A stretch of 64,000 nucleotides of DNA from Salipaludibacillus daqingensis (lineage in GTDB: Bacteria; Bacillota; Bacilli; Bacillales; Salisediminibacteriaceae). The notes under the pieces were generated by a model. It saw nothing but the letters and a program-made list of their open reading frames with translations, was not told where the DNA came from and did not search any database. Below are positions 18,517 to 27,266 of this stretch, piece by piece; within the stretch, counting starts at the first letter, position 1, and every line of letters starts with the position of its first letter. Location of the stretch: positions 248,001-312,000 of the forward strand of contig NZ_JARZHF010000004.1 in assembly GCF_029891575.1 (NCBI RefSeq). The letters are read 5' to 3'. Both the position numbers and the translations under genes were made by a program.

Positions 18517-19137
18517 TTATCCTCGTAGCGCTTTTGCTACAGTTGCAACTCTTTTACCGAGTCTTCTCGCCATAACAAGTTCTCTTTCATCATGTTGGTT
18601 ACTTCCATCCGGTCCTGCAACAGTAGATGCGGCATATGGAGAGCCACCAATTCCATCCGTTGTCATTTGCTCAGGATTTTCTCCATATGGAAGTCCTACG
18701 TAAATGAATCCAAAATGAAGTAGATTAATCATAGAAGTAATTGCCGTTGTTTCTTGACCACCGTGAATGGATCCTGTACTAGTAAAAATACCAGTTGCTT
18801 TTCCTTCCAATTCTCCATTCATCCACAAAGCCCCTGCTGAATCAAGATATTGTTTCATTTGTGCTGGCATAGAACCAAATCGTGTTGGAATTCCCCATAC
18901 TACGCCATCTGCCCATTTCAAGTCATCATGCGTGGCAACAGGTACTTCTTCTTGCGCTTTTTGAGCTTGTACATATGCATCTTGACCTGACATCGCTTGT
19001 TTTACGACATCAAACTCTTCCACTCGAACCATTTTCACTTCTGCACCTTCTACTTCAGCGGCGCCTTCTGCGACTGCTTTCGCCATCGTGTAAATATGTC
19101 CGTAAGTACTGTAATAAGGAACCAAAACTTTTGTCAT
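18517..19137 (-). CDS. wrbA: NAD(P)H:quinone oxidoreductase, WrbA-type flavodoxin
   Basis: A flavodoxin-fold protein of about 206 residues. The FMN phosphate loop is PYYSTYGHIYTMA at the N-terminus, and WGIPTRFGSMPAQMKQYLD and STGSIHGGQETT are WrbA signatures. It reduces quinones by two electrons, protecting against redox cycling. The start is ATG 19137 behind AAGGAG (an overlapping TTG lies one codon earlier). It is divergently transcribed from an HxlR regulator with paired operator-like repeats between them. Confidence 0.9.
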   Translation of the reverse strand: MTKVLVPYYSTYGHIYTMAKAVAEGAAEVEGAEVKMVRVEEFDVVKQAMSGQDAYVQAQKAQEEVPVATHDDLKWADGVVWGIPTRFGSMPAQMKQYLDSAGALWMNGELEGKATGIFTSTGSIHGGQETTAITSMINLLHFGFIYVGLPYGENPEQMTTDGIGGSPYAASTVAGPDGSNQHDERELVMARRLGKRVATVAKALRG

Positions 19138-19251
19138 CAACGAAACACTCCTTCTAAATTTTGTAATTTATCGTTATCCTTGAACTATTATTCCTTTTAA
19201 AGGATAAAATAAACCTATTACCTTTTTAAATAAGCGATTTATTTGTTCATT

Positions 19252-19314
19252 ACTTACCTTTAGTTAGTATCCTATCTTATCTACTTACTAAAGTCAAGTA
19301 AGTTGTGGTATAAT
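19252..19314 (+). promoter_or_regulatory. hxlR promoter with two operator-like inverted repeats
   Basis: An extended -10 (TGGTATAAT, TATAAT at 19309-19314) with a weak -35 (TTACTA, 19285-19290) precedes hxlR. A perfect 7-bp inverted repeat ACTTACT-7-AGTAAGT (19283-19303) fills the spacer, and a weaker related one, ACTTAC...GTTAGT (19252-19268), lies 33 bp upstream centre to centre. The layout suits autoregulation plus control of wrbA. Confidence 0.6.
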
Positions 19315-19349
19315 GATAAAAGATATATGATTCCAAAGGGGTGATAGTA

Positions 19350-19661
19350 ATGGTAAATATAAATATGTGCCCTAAATTTGAATCTGCTTTTCTATTACTA
19401 GGGAAACGTTGGAACGGGTTAATTCTGCGAGTCCTGCTACAAGGACCTGCAAGGTTTCGGGATATTTCGGCAAACATCCCTAGTATGAGTGATAAAATGC
19501 TTGTGGACCGGTTAAAAGAATTAGAACAAGCTGAATTAGTCAAACGCTCAGTCTTTCCAGAAACTCCTGTTCGAATTGAATATGAATTGACGGAGAAAGG
19601 AAAAGCTATTGAACCTGCTTTAGACGAAGTACAAAATTGGGCTGAAAATTGGATGAACTAA
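19350..19661 (+). CDS. HxlR-family winged-helix regulator
   Basis: 103 residues. The HxlR pattern is clear: GKRWNGLILRVLLQGPARFRD, then SDKMLVDRLKELEQAELVKR and the wing YELTEKGKAI. Members (YodB, CatR, HypR, HxlR) often sense thiol-reactive quinones or aldehydes through Cys. Here a single Cys lies near the N-terminus (NMCPKFES), the position used by YodB/CatR types. The start is ATG 19350 with AAAGGGG 8 nt away; the upstream GTG overlaps that site. Divergent wrbA is its likely target. Confidence 0.88.
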   Translation: MVNINMCPKFESAFLLLGKRWNGLILRVLLQGPARFRDISANIPSMSDKMLVDRLKELEQAELVKRSVFPETPVRIEYELTEKGKAIEPALDEVQNWAENWMN

Positions 19662-19702
19662 AAAAAGATGCGCGGAGGTTTTGAACCTCTACGCATCTTT
19701 TT
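19662..19702. terminator. Bidirectional terminator between hxlR and murJ
   Basis: A 19-bp stem AAAAAGATGCG...CGCATCTTTTT with a three-base loop has A and T tracts on both sides. It lies exactly between the convergent stops. Confidence 0.9.
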
Positions 19703-21328
19703 CTAATTATTTTCATTTTTTTTCAAAAAGTCAAATCGATGACCTAAAATTTGTCCTGCAAGTCCTGAACGAATACTAATATTCATATAAACGACCGCTC
19801 CAGATAAAATAGTAACCGCTAAAATTAAAATAGCATCAAGTCGACTATTAATCGGGATCATTTGTTGAAAACCATAATTTAAAAAAGCTACAACAGCCCC
19901 CATGATAGCTGCAAACAAACTGATGAGGAGGAATCGTTTGATCATAAAACTGTAATTGTATTCTGCATATTTCCCAATCGCCCATATGTTCACACTAATC
20001 GCTATTAAATAACCAATACCGGTAGCAAGGACCGCTCCTTGTGCTGCAAAAAATGAAATCAGTATCGCGTTAAATACCGTCTTAAACAACAACCCGGCTA
20101 TTAAAGCAATGACCGCATATTTTTGCTTGTTTATTCCTTGCAATAATGAAGAAGTCACTGCAAAGATTGAGAAGGCAACGGCGATAGGAGCGTATGACCT
20201 TAAAATATCTGAACCAATCGCTACTTCCTCCAAACCAAACAATGCCGCATATGACGGTTCCGCTAACAACATTAGTCCAATCGCTGCTGGAATCGTTAAG
20301 AAAAAGATAATTTGATACGTCTGCGTAATCGTTCGTTGAAGCCTATCTGTTTCATTATTTATAAAAGCACTTGTAACAGTTGGCAAAATCGTTAAAGACA
20401 TCGCTGTTGCTACAGCAACTGGTATAAGGATTAGTTTGTGAGAAGTTTGTGTAAAGGCTGCATAATAAGTCTCGTAGACGGATTGAGTGAATCCTGCATT
20501 CCTCATCGCTTCGTTAAAGGTCAATAAATCAACGGTTTGATATAAAGGAATTGAAAGCCCTACTAAAGAAATTGGGATCGCATACGCAAACAGTTCTTTA
20601 TACATTTTAGGCAACGGTATTTGGTGATCGACGGTACTTTGTTCGATTTGTTTCTGTAACCCAATCCACCGCTTTTTCCAATAATACAAAAGGACAGCTA
20701 ATCCACCTAAAGCACCTACAAACGCACCAAACGTTGCAAAACCAACGGCAATTCCTAATTCTCCACCCATTAATTCAATAATGATGTATGTTAATGTAAG
20801 AATAAAAATAATCCGTATAATTTGTTCTACTACTTGTGAAATCGCTGTTGGTCCCATGGATTGGTGACCTTGGAAATAACCGCGAATCAATGCCATAATT
20901 GGTACAACGATTAGTGCTACACTAACCATACGAATCGTAAAAACCGCATCAGAAATGGAATTCCCTTCCAAACTATCTGGATCAAGCACTTGGTTAGCGA
21001 TTGGTTCTGCTAAGAAAAATAAAGCTAAGAAAGCAAAAATACCTGTGATTGTCATAATGATGAGACCGGACTTTAACAAACGTTGACCAGTTCGATAATC
21101 ACCAAGAGCATTGTATTTGGAAACAAACTTCGATACTGCTAATGGAACACCAAGCGTTGCTAAACTCAACATCACTGTGTAAGGCGTATATCCATAGCTG
21201 TATAATGCAATTCCATCGTGCCCCACAATAGCAGTAAATGGAAATATATAAATAAGACCAAGCATTTTTGAAATAAAAATACTTGCGGTAAGAATCATTG
21301 TACCTCGAATCAGTTGCTGTTCAGACAT
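19703..21328 (-). CDS. murJ: Lipid II flippase MurJ (YtgP), MVF/MATE superfamily
   Basis: 541 residues with about 14 hydrophobic segments. Family landmarks include ILTASIFISKMLGLIYIFPF at the N-terminus, GVPLAVSKFVSKYNA in segment 3 and RGYFQGHQSMGPTAISQVVEQ. YtgP is the MurJ of B. subtilis, moving lipid II across the membrane for wall synthesis. ATG with TAGGAG upstream. The two SEDS genes lie about 1.5 kb downstream, so several lipid-II-handling genes cluster here. Confidence 0.9.
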   Translation of the reverse strand: MSEQQLIRGTMILTASIFISKMLGLIYIFPFTAIVGHDGIALYSYGYTPYTVMLSLATLGVPLAVSKFVSKYNALGDYRTGQRLLKSGLIIMTITGIFAFLALFFLAEPIANQVLDPDSLEGNSISDAVFTIRMVSVALIVVPIMALIRGYFQGHQSMGPTAISQVVEQIIRIIFILTLTYIIIELMGGELGIAVGFATFGAFVGALGGLAVLLYYWKKRWIGLQKQIEQSTVDHQIPLPKMYKELFAYAIPISLVGLSIPLYQTVDLLTFNEAMRNAGFTQSVYETYYAAFTQTSHKLILIPVAVATAMSLTILPTVTSAFINNETDRLQRTITQTYQIIFFLTIPAAIGLMLLAEPSYAALFGLEEVAIGSDILRSYAPIAVAFSIFAVTSSLLQGINKQKYAVIALIAGLLFKTVFNAILISFFAAQGAVLATGIGYLIAISVNIWAIGKYAEYNYSFMIKRFLLISLFAAIMGAVVAFLNYGFQQMIPINSRLDAILILAVTILSGAVVYMNISIRSGLAGQILGHRFDFLKKNENN

Positions 21329-21408
21329 AGTTTTTCTCCTAATGTTAAATTCACTTTCTTTACTGATAGCATTTTATCATATTTTGGGATAAGTTAGACA
21401 TGATCCAG

Positions 21409-21440
21409 AAAAAAAAGCGACTCAGTTTCCACTGAATCGC
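21409..21440 (-). terminator. Terminator of the proI-yjbQ transcript
   Basis: Perfect 10-bp stem GCGACTCAGT/ACTGAATCGC (21417-21426, 21431-21440; one G-U) with a run of eight T on the minus strand. Confidence 0.92.
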
Positions 21441-21448
21441 CCCATTTA

Positions 21449-21850
21449 TTAGCCTTCGATTATTTTTATAAAAACATTTCGTTGGCGAGGTCCATCAAAT
21501 TCACAAAAATATATCCCTTGCCAAGTACCTAAAACTAAAGAGGCGTTGCTAATAATTACAACTTGAGAAGCACCGACTGTACTAGCTTTTAAATGGGATG
21601 CTGTATTTCCTTCTAAGTGCCGATACTTTTCATGCTCCCAAGGATAAATTTCATCCCAGCGCATGATCATATCTTTTTTTACGTCTGGATCTGCATTTTC
21701 ATTGATTGTAATTCCTGCTGTTGTATGAGCACAGTAAATATACACAACACCATCTTTTGTGCCACTTTCGGTAACGATTTTCTGTACTTCTTGAGAAATA
21801 TCTTGCATTTCATCTCTTGATCCGGTTGAAAGAGCGAGTTTTTTTATCAT
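21449..21850 (-). CDS. YjbQ/UPF0047 family protein
   Basis: A 133-residue single-domain protein. The family signature [19 protein letters not shown] is near residue 42 and the other metal-site histidines are in [10 protein letters not shown] and the preceding YRHLEGN. UPF0047 proteins have a weak thiamine-phosphate synthase activity reported, but their physiological role is uncertain. The longer frame to 21904 overlaps proI; AAGGAGG 7-8 nt before the ATG at 21850 fixes the start. A 28-bp gap to proI indicates one transcript. Confidence 0.88.
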   Translation of the reverse strand: MIKKLALSTGSRDEMQDISQEVQKIVTESGTKDGVVYIYCAHTTAGITINENADPDVKKDMIMRWDEIYPWEHEKYRHLEGNTASHLKASTVGASQVVIISNASLVLGTWQGIYFCEFDGPRQRNVFIKIIEG

Positions 21851-21878
21851 CTTTTCTCCTCCTTGAATCATAACATTC

Positions 21879-22679
21879 TCAGTTATTACTTCGAGCATGA
21901 TCATTTGTTGCTTTAACAGCGTTTTTCATGATAGCCAAAAGGTCTGCTTCTTCTAATACACGGAGCCCTTCTGCGGTTGAACCACCTGGTGAAGCCACTT
22001 GTTCCATTAACTCTTTCGGACTTGCTCCTGTTTCTAACATGGCGACGGAACCTTTAAGCATATAGGTGACAAGTTTTCTCGCTTGTTCAGGTTCTATATC
22101 ATATGACATCGCTGCTTGTTCTAAAGCATCAGCAAACGAGTAGAGAAAAGCAGGTGCACTTCCTGTAATTGCTGTCATATCATGTACTTTCTCTTCTGAA
22201 AGTTCTTCAGACTCCCCTATGGAGGATAAGACCTTTGCAAGCACGTCTCGGTGTTTCTGTTCCACATATTTACCACACGCAAACGTCGACATGGATGCAC
22301 CCACTTGTGCTCCTGTGTTCGGCATGATCCACGCAACAGCAGCCCCTTTTGGAAGTCGAGTTTCCATATACGAGGGGTCAATCCCTGCCGCAACCGTAAT
22401 AATAAATTGGTTTTTTATCTTTGTTGAAAGCTCCCGAAGTAACATATCGTGTGTGTCAGGAGGTGTTGCTAAAACAATCACATCATGTCTATCTAATTCC
22501 ATGGACCAGTTACCTGAGACATTCACATGATAACTTGACCTTAGTCGCTCTAGCTTGGCTTTGTTGTTCTCGTTTGTTACAGTGATTTTCTCGAAATCAT
22601 TTTTTTTTGAAACAAGACCAGAGAGAATAGCCTCTGCCATTCTCCCTGCTCCAATAAAAAGTATATTCGTTTTACTCAT
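21879..22679 (-). CDS. proI: Pyrroline-5-carboxylate reductase
   Basis: Final step of proline synthesis, reducing pyrroline-5-carboxylate with NAD(P)H. The N-terminal Rossmann loop is [15 protein letters not shown], and the C-terminal substrate-binding signature is [17 protein letters not shown] followed by [17 protein letters not shown]. 266 residues. The second ATG (22679) has correct spacing to AAAGGAG, so the two leading codons are not used. ProI versus ProC or ProG is not certain. It sits 72 bp after alsT on the same strand with no clear terminator between. Confidence 0.88.
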   Translation of the reverse strand: MSKTNILFIGAGRMAEAILSGLVSKKNDFEKITVTNENNKAKLERLRSSYHVNVSGNWSMELDRHDVIVLATPPDTHDMLLRELSTKIKNQFIITVAAGIDPSYMETRLPKGAAVAWIMPNTGAQVGASMSTFACGKYVEQKHRDVLAKVLSSIGESEELSEEKVHDMTAITGSAPAFLYSFADALEQAAMSYDIEPEQARKLVTYMLKGSVAMLETGASPKELMEQVASPGGSTAEGLRVLEEADLLAIMKNAVKATNDHARSNN

Positions 22680-22751
22680 TGTCATCCACTCCTTTAATTA
22701 CGTTATTAACATAACATGAATCAATAGTAGTGACAAAATTAGCTCCTCTTA

Positions 22752-24161
22752 TTATTCCTTTTTCTCCCAGCATTCCGTTCCCGTTAATCCTGGGATATTC
22801 TTAGCATAAAACACAGGATTTTTACCAGCGGAACGTTGCATCTCGTAATCATCGAGAACTTTAAGAGCAACTTTACCAATTAAGAAGATTACTGCCAAGT
22901 TTATAACAGCCATCATTCCCATGAATAAGTCTGCCATGTTCCAAACTAACATGACTTCAGCCAATGCACCGAACATGACAAATCCAAGAACACCAAAACG
23001 ATAAACATAAAGCCATGCTGAGTTTTGTCTAATAAATTCAATATTTGTTTCTCCATAATAGTAGTTACCAATAATTGAACTAAAAGAGAATAACAAAATT
23101 GCAATAGCTACGAAGTAAGGAGCCCAATCTCCAACATGAACCGCAAAAGCAGACTGTGTTAGTACGATGCCTTCTGTTGACCCTGTTGTATATACATCTG
23201 TAAGTAAAATGACAAAGGCAGTAGCTGAACAAATAATAATTGTGTCAAAAAATACTCCAAGACTTTGCACGAAACCTTGTTTCGCAGGATGACTGACGTT
23301 CGCAGTAGCCGCTGCATTAGGTACACTACCCATACCTGCTTCGTTAGAAAACAGTCCACGACGTACACCATTCATAATGGCAGCACCAATACCACCACCA
23401 AGTACTTCTTGAAAACCAAAAGCGTTTGAAACAATCAACTGGAAAATAGCTGGTATCTCTGTGAAATTAGTAAAAACAATAAAAAATGCCACAATAAGGT
23501 AGATAACCGCCATGAAAGGAACGATCACTTGCGTCACTCTGGCAATTCGCTTAACTCCACCAAAGATAACTAATCCAGCAAAAAACATTAACACTAATCC
23601 GATAACAACAGGACTGACATTGAACGCATCATCAAACGATTGACTTATCGTATTCGCTTGAACTGCGTTGAAAATAAATCCAAAACAAAGAGTTAATAAA
23701 ACAGCAAAAATAATTCCTAATCCTCTCTTTTTCAATGCTTTCTCGATGTAATATGCAGGACCACCTCTAAATTGTCCTCCATCTTTCACTTTATATACTT
23801 GAGCAAGCGTACTTTCAATAAAAGAAGTGGCCATCCCAATAAGTGCAACCATCCACATCCAAAAAATTGCTCCCGGTCCCCCCAGTGATATAGCAATAGC
23901 TACACCTGTTAAGTTTCCCGTACCGACTCTTGAAGCTGTACTAATTGTAAAAGCCTGAAAAGCAGAAATGCCATCTGGACTATCTTTTTTCTCAGAAATA
24001 ACTCGAAACATTTCTCCAAATAAACGGAATTGAACAAAGCGAGTACGAACCGTAAAATACACACCTAAACCAAGCAACAATCCAATTAATATGTAAGTCC
24101 ACAATAGATCATTACCAAAATTCACTACTGCGTCAATCCATGACGTTATTGTCTCAAACAT
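22752..24161 (-). CDS. alsT: Sodium:alanine/glycine symporter (AGCS family, AlsT-like)
   Basis: 469 residues with about 11 membrane segments. AGCS signatures are FTISTASRVGTGNLTGVAIAI and GGPGAIFWMWMVALIGMATS, and later GVRRGLFSNEAGMGSVPNAAATA. Imports alanine, glycine or glutamine with Na+. The second ATG (24161) has ideal spacing to GGAGG. The upstream region holds an extended -10-like TGGTAAAAT (24285-24293, minus) and two weak hairpins. I saw no glycine riboswitch. Confidence 0.9.
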   Translation of the reverse strand: MFETITSWIDAVVNFGNDLLWTYILIGLLLGLGVYFTVRTRFVQFRLFGEMFRVISEKKDSPDGISAFQAFTISTASRVGTGNLTGVAIAISLGGPGAIFWMWMVALIGMATSFIESTLAQVYKVKDGGQFRGGPAYYIEKALKKRGLGIIFAVLLTLCFGFIFNAVQANTISQSFDDAFNVSPVVIGLVLMFFAGLVIFGGVKRIARVTQVIVPFMAVIYLIVAFFIVFTNFTEIPAIFQLIVSNAFGFQEVLGGGIGAAIMNGVRRGLFSNEAGMGSVPNAAATANVSHPAKQGFVQSLGVFFDTIIICSATAFVILLTDVYTTGSTEGIVLTQSAFAVHVGDWAPYFVAIAILLFSFSSIIGNYYYGETNIEFIRQNSAWLYVYRFGVLGFVMFGALAEVMLVWNMADLFMGMMAVINLAVIFLIGKVALKVLDDYEMQRSAGKNPVFYAKNIPGLTGTECWEKKE

Positions 24162-24535
24162 AAACATTCCTCCTACTTATTATAATTTATTAGAATAATA
24201 ACTCCCATGAGATAAAGTGAGACTACTTCATCTAATGGCAAGCAGAGATAACCCTGCTTGAAAGAATCAAGCCTGACTTTCGTTATTTTACCACTATTTC
24301 TTTTTAAAAAGATAAAAATATATAGAAATAGCTATTGTTTTACTATTCACATTTTTATAAATTTTTAATTTAAATAGACAATAAAAAAGACACTTCTGCA
24401 GTGCCTTTTAAGATTGTTATGAAATTCCATTGTTTGATAAGGTGAGATGCTTCATCGAAGCTGATGTTGCAATCTTGCTGTGGTGAAAGCGCCCAAATGT
24501 AGTTCGAACATTTCTCTAGTTTGACGAAGAGAAAA
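24162..24535 (-). other. alsT upstream region with a repeated motif and an intrinsic-terminator-like hairpin
   Basis: No gene seen. Two related 21-22-mers occur: GATAAAGTGAGACTACTTC at 24211 and GATAAGGTGAGATGCTTC at 24436, both ending in ATC. A minus-strand hairpin GGCACT...AGTGTC (24389-24405) is followed by six T (24383-24388). It would end any transcript coming from the 24.5-kb side before alsT. A likely alsT promoter lies downstream of it at 24285-24293. Confidence 0.45.
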
Positions 24536-24560
24536 GGCTATTGAGAATTTCTCAACAGCC
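24527..24560 (-). terminator. Terminator of the 230-residue gene
   Basis: Stem GGCT-TTGAGA paired with TCTCAA-AGCC (24536-24560, one mismatch), followed by TTTTCTC on the minus strand. Confidence 0.75.
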
Positions 24561-24585
24561 TGAACAGTAACTTTTCTATTTTTAA

Positions 24586-25278
24586 TTAAGATATATTTTT
24601 TAATCGTTTTTCTAGCTGCTTTAATTTAAATTCATGTTTATTTGCATTTTCATATTGTTTAAGTTTTCTTTTTAACCGACTTTTAGTCCAAGAATAATCA
24701 ACAATCTCTTTTTGATTCAGATACGAAGCAAAAAAGTCTACATTTCCGGAAGTATACTTATACTCGTCTTCTACTACTTCAAAATAAAGATCGAACGCTT
24801 GAAATAATGACGATCCATCAGGAACAAAGTCACCATAAAGATTCATACATTTACGATAATTATTCTCACGTAGTTTTGTTATGAATAACATTAAAAATTT
24901 ATCTTCATTTCCTTCAAGTTGAAACCCTCGTCGTTCAAGTAAGTTCAAGAAAATTTTCAACTCATTATGGTAAAAGGAATATGCTTTTCTCATTTCCTTT
25001 GTCATACTCATATTTATACTAACCGTACCTTCAGAGCGAGAGTACAGCATGTTCAGCAGTGCACGTGACACTTCAGGTTTTAAAAGAAAAGTCGGATGAA
25101 CCGTTCTCAGGTACTTCTCTACCTCCGTATTTAATAAAGATTGCATCTTTTCGTTCTTTTCCATTTCTAATAATGCTGTTCTTCTTTCGAAATCAGCATA
25201 TTCTGCTATTCGCTGTTGTGTTTCTTGTGTCCAAACAGCACGCTTTGCCTCAAATTTATTTTTTAAATTTTGAAACAT
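24586..25278 (-). CDS. Uncharacterised helical protein
   Basis: 230 residues. I do not recognise the family. It is strongly basic and helical, with coiled-coil-like ends (RIAEYADFERRTALLEMEKNE at the N-terminus, LKRKLKQYENANKHEFKLK at the C-terminus) and an aromatic-rich centre (FYHNELKIFLNLLERRGF, NLYGDFVPDGSSLFQAFDLY). There is no signal peptide or membrane span. The start at 25278 (second ATG) has AAGGAGG 8 nt away. Monocistronic, with its own terminator and a 300-bp gap to the divergent ytfP. Confidence 0.65.
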   Translation of the reverse strand: MFQNLKNKFEAKRAVWTQETQQRIAEYADFERRTALLEMEKNEKMQSLLNTEVEKYLRTVHPTFLLKPEVSRALLNMLYSRSEGTVSINMSMTKEMRKAYSFYHNELKIFLNLLERRGFQLEGNEDKFLMLFITKLRENNYRKCMNLYGDFVPDGSSLFQAFDLYFEVVEDEYKYTSGNVDFFASYLNQKEIVDYSWTKSRLKRKLKQYENANKHEFKLKQLEKRLKNIS

Positions 25279-25586
25279 CTGCATCTCCTCCTTTCACGAT
25301 TTGATAATTTTATCATTACTCATTTCTTATCCATATGCAGTGTATCATATTCAAAACAGAAATAAAATAGAGTTTTAATAAAAAATATGAACGATTTGTT
25401 ACCTTATTAACTCTCAGCTATTCTGAATAGGCTAAATAGCTGAAAATCACAATATATCGGGTATTTTCAGATAATTTACATTCATATTACACCCCTTAAA
25501 GGAAAAGCGACTTGAACAAACGCCATGGAAAAAGTAAAATCAAAAAAGAAACGATATGTAAGCTTATAGAAGAAAGAGGTTATTTC

Positions 25587-26861
25587 ATGAGTGATGTAAT
25601 TATTATCGGCGGCGGTCCTTCTGGACTGATGGCAGCAGCATCTGCCGCTGAACATGGAGCAAATGTTTTACTTGTAGATAAAGGCAACAAACTAGGAAGA
25701 AAACTTGCTATATCAGGTGGCGGACGTTGTAACGTGACAAACAGAGCAGAAGCTGACGAATTAATCAAACATATTCCAGGAAATGGACGTTTCATGTACA
25801 GTCCATTTGCTATTTTTAATAACGAGAATATTATTGCCTTTTTTGAGGGGTTAGGTATCAAACTTAAAGAAGAAGACCGAGGCAGAATGTTTCCAGTTAA
25901 TGATAAAGCGATTGAAGTTGTTAGGGTGTTACTGAATCGAATTCGTGCATTAAATGTTGAAATTCGCACAAAAACAGAAGTTAAAGAGGTTGTTTTTGAT
26001 CATTCTAATCAAACAGTTACGGGAGTTAAATTAGCAAGTGGAGAAGTACTTTATGCGGATAATGTTATCATCGCAGTAGGTGGGATGTCAGTTCCACACA
26101 CTGGTTCAACAGGTGATGGCTATCCATGGGCGAAAAAAGCGGGTCACACGGTAACAGAACTATACCCAACAGAAGTACCGATCACTTGCAATGATTCATT
26201 TATTCACAAGAAAGAACTTCAAGGTGTTTCATTACGAGAAGTTCGTCTTTCTGTTATCGATCCTAAAAAAGGAAAAGTAATTAAGGCACACGAAGGAGAT
26301 ATGATTTTCACACACTTTGGCATTTCTGGTCCAATTGGCCTTCGCTGCAGTCAATACGTCGTAAAAGCTAAGAAAAAACATGGGGTGAAAGTAATCCCAA
26401 TGACCATTGACTTATTCCCATCTGAAAACGAAGGAGAGCTCCAGCAAAGGTTAATGACCGTTCTGAAAGATCAACCAAAAAAAGCACTAAAAAATGCTTT
26501 ATCAGGATTTGTGCCAGAGCGTATGATTGCTACACTTCTAAAAAAAGCTGAGATTGATCCTTTACAAATTTACCATGATATTACGCAAGAGAAAATACGA
26601 ACGTTAACAAGTGTCATGAAATCTTTCTCCATAAATGCTACCGGAACATTATCAATTGAAAAAGCCTTTGTCACAGGCGGTGGCGTGAGCGTTAAAGAAA
26701 TCATTCCAAAACGTATGGAATCCAAGCTTGTGAAAGGGCTATTCTTTTGTGGAGAAGTTTTAGATCTTCACGGTTATACAGGCGGATATAATATTACCGT
26801 AGCTTTTTCAACCGGTTATACAGCAGGCAGAGCAGCCGCTTTAGGGGAAGATGCAAATTAA
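25587..26861 (+). CDS. ytfP: NAD(P)/FAD-dependent oxidoreductase YtfP (HI0933/BaiN family)
   Basis: A flavoprotein of 424 residues. The dinucleotide loop is [21 protein letters not shown], then [20 protein letters not shown], the family hallmark. The C-terminal FAD contact is [17 protein letters not shown]. The substrate is unknown. ATG 25587 follows AAAGAGG by 7 nt and gives the family length; an upstream in-frame TTG at 25512 with a weaker AAAGGA would add 25 residues. Convergent with leuS. Confidence 0.9.
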   Translation: MSDVIIIGGGPSGLMAAASAAEHGANVLLVDKGNKLGRKLAISGGGRCNVTNRAEADELIKHIPGNGRFMYSPFAIFNNENIIAFFEGLGIKLKEEDRGRMFPVNDKAIEVVRVLLNRIRALNVEIRTKTEVKEVVFDHSNQTVTGVKLASGEVLYADNVIIAVGGMSVPHTGSTGDGYPWAKKAGHTVTELYPTEVPITCNDSFIHKKELQGVSLREVRLSVIDPKKGKVIKAHEGDMIFTHFGISGPIGLRCSQYVVKAKKKHGVKVIPMTIDLFPSENEGELQQRLMTVLKDQPKKALKNALSGFVPERMIATLLKKAEIDPLQIYHDITQEKIRTLTSVMKSFSINATGTLSIEKAFVTGGGVSVKEIIPKRMESKLVKGLFFCGEVLDLHGYTGGYNITVAFSTGYTAGRAAALGEDAN

Positions 26862-26917
26862 GTGAAGGAAATATTAGATGAGGTCCTTTAGAAACGTTGT
26901 AAGGTAATAAACAGCTG

Positions 26918-27071
26918 CTTTACTTCCATTCGTGCGGATGGGTTGCTTCTGAAAGGAACTATCCAACTCTCTTAGTGCCTTTCACCGGTGCCCCTCTCGC
27001 TCTTCGGATACTATCCTCATCCTTTACTTCCCTTCGCTCGGATGACAGCAACCGAAAGGAAATATCTAACT
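26918..27071. repeat. Imperfect direct repeat (two copies of about 50 bp, 104 bp apart)
   Basis: 26918-26968 and 27022-27071 share CTTTACTTCC, TTCG, CGGATG, GAAAGGAA, TATC and AACT in the same order with a few substitutions and a one-base length change. The segment between them is G+C-richer (TTCACCGGTGCCCCTCTCGC). It lies in the 405-bp gap between ytfP and leuS, which holds no convincing gene. Confidence 0.55.
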
Positions 27072-27159
27072 TTTTTACTTCCCCTGACTTCACTTCAATC
27101 CCATTTCCTTCATAAAATAAACAACATTCCTGCACTTATCAGCATATTTAATACGAAAA

Positions 27160-27203
27160 AAAGCCGGTTAAGTGAGAAAAACCTTTTCTCACCAACCGAC
27201 TTT
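27160..27203 (-). terminator. leuS terminator
   Basis: A stem of about 20 bp, AAAGCCGGTT...GTGAGAAAA paired with TTTTCTCACCAACCGACTTT, has a three-base loop and is followed by a long T-run on the minus strand. Confidence 0.92.
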
Positions 27204-27266
27204 CACATAAAAAACAATACTAAATTCCATATAGTTTTAATTCTAATTCAAGACGTCGAAATTTAT

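Noticed and set aside
24162-24400. Glycine riboswitch upstream of alsT
   Set aside because: Such riboswitches often precede AGCS symporters, but the conserved aptamer cores are absent here; only simple hairpins are seen.
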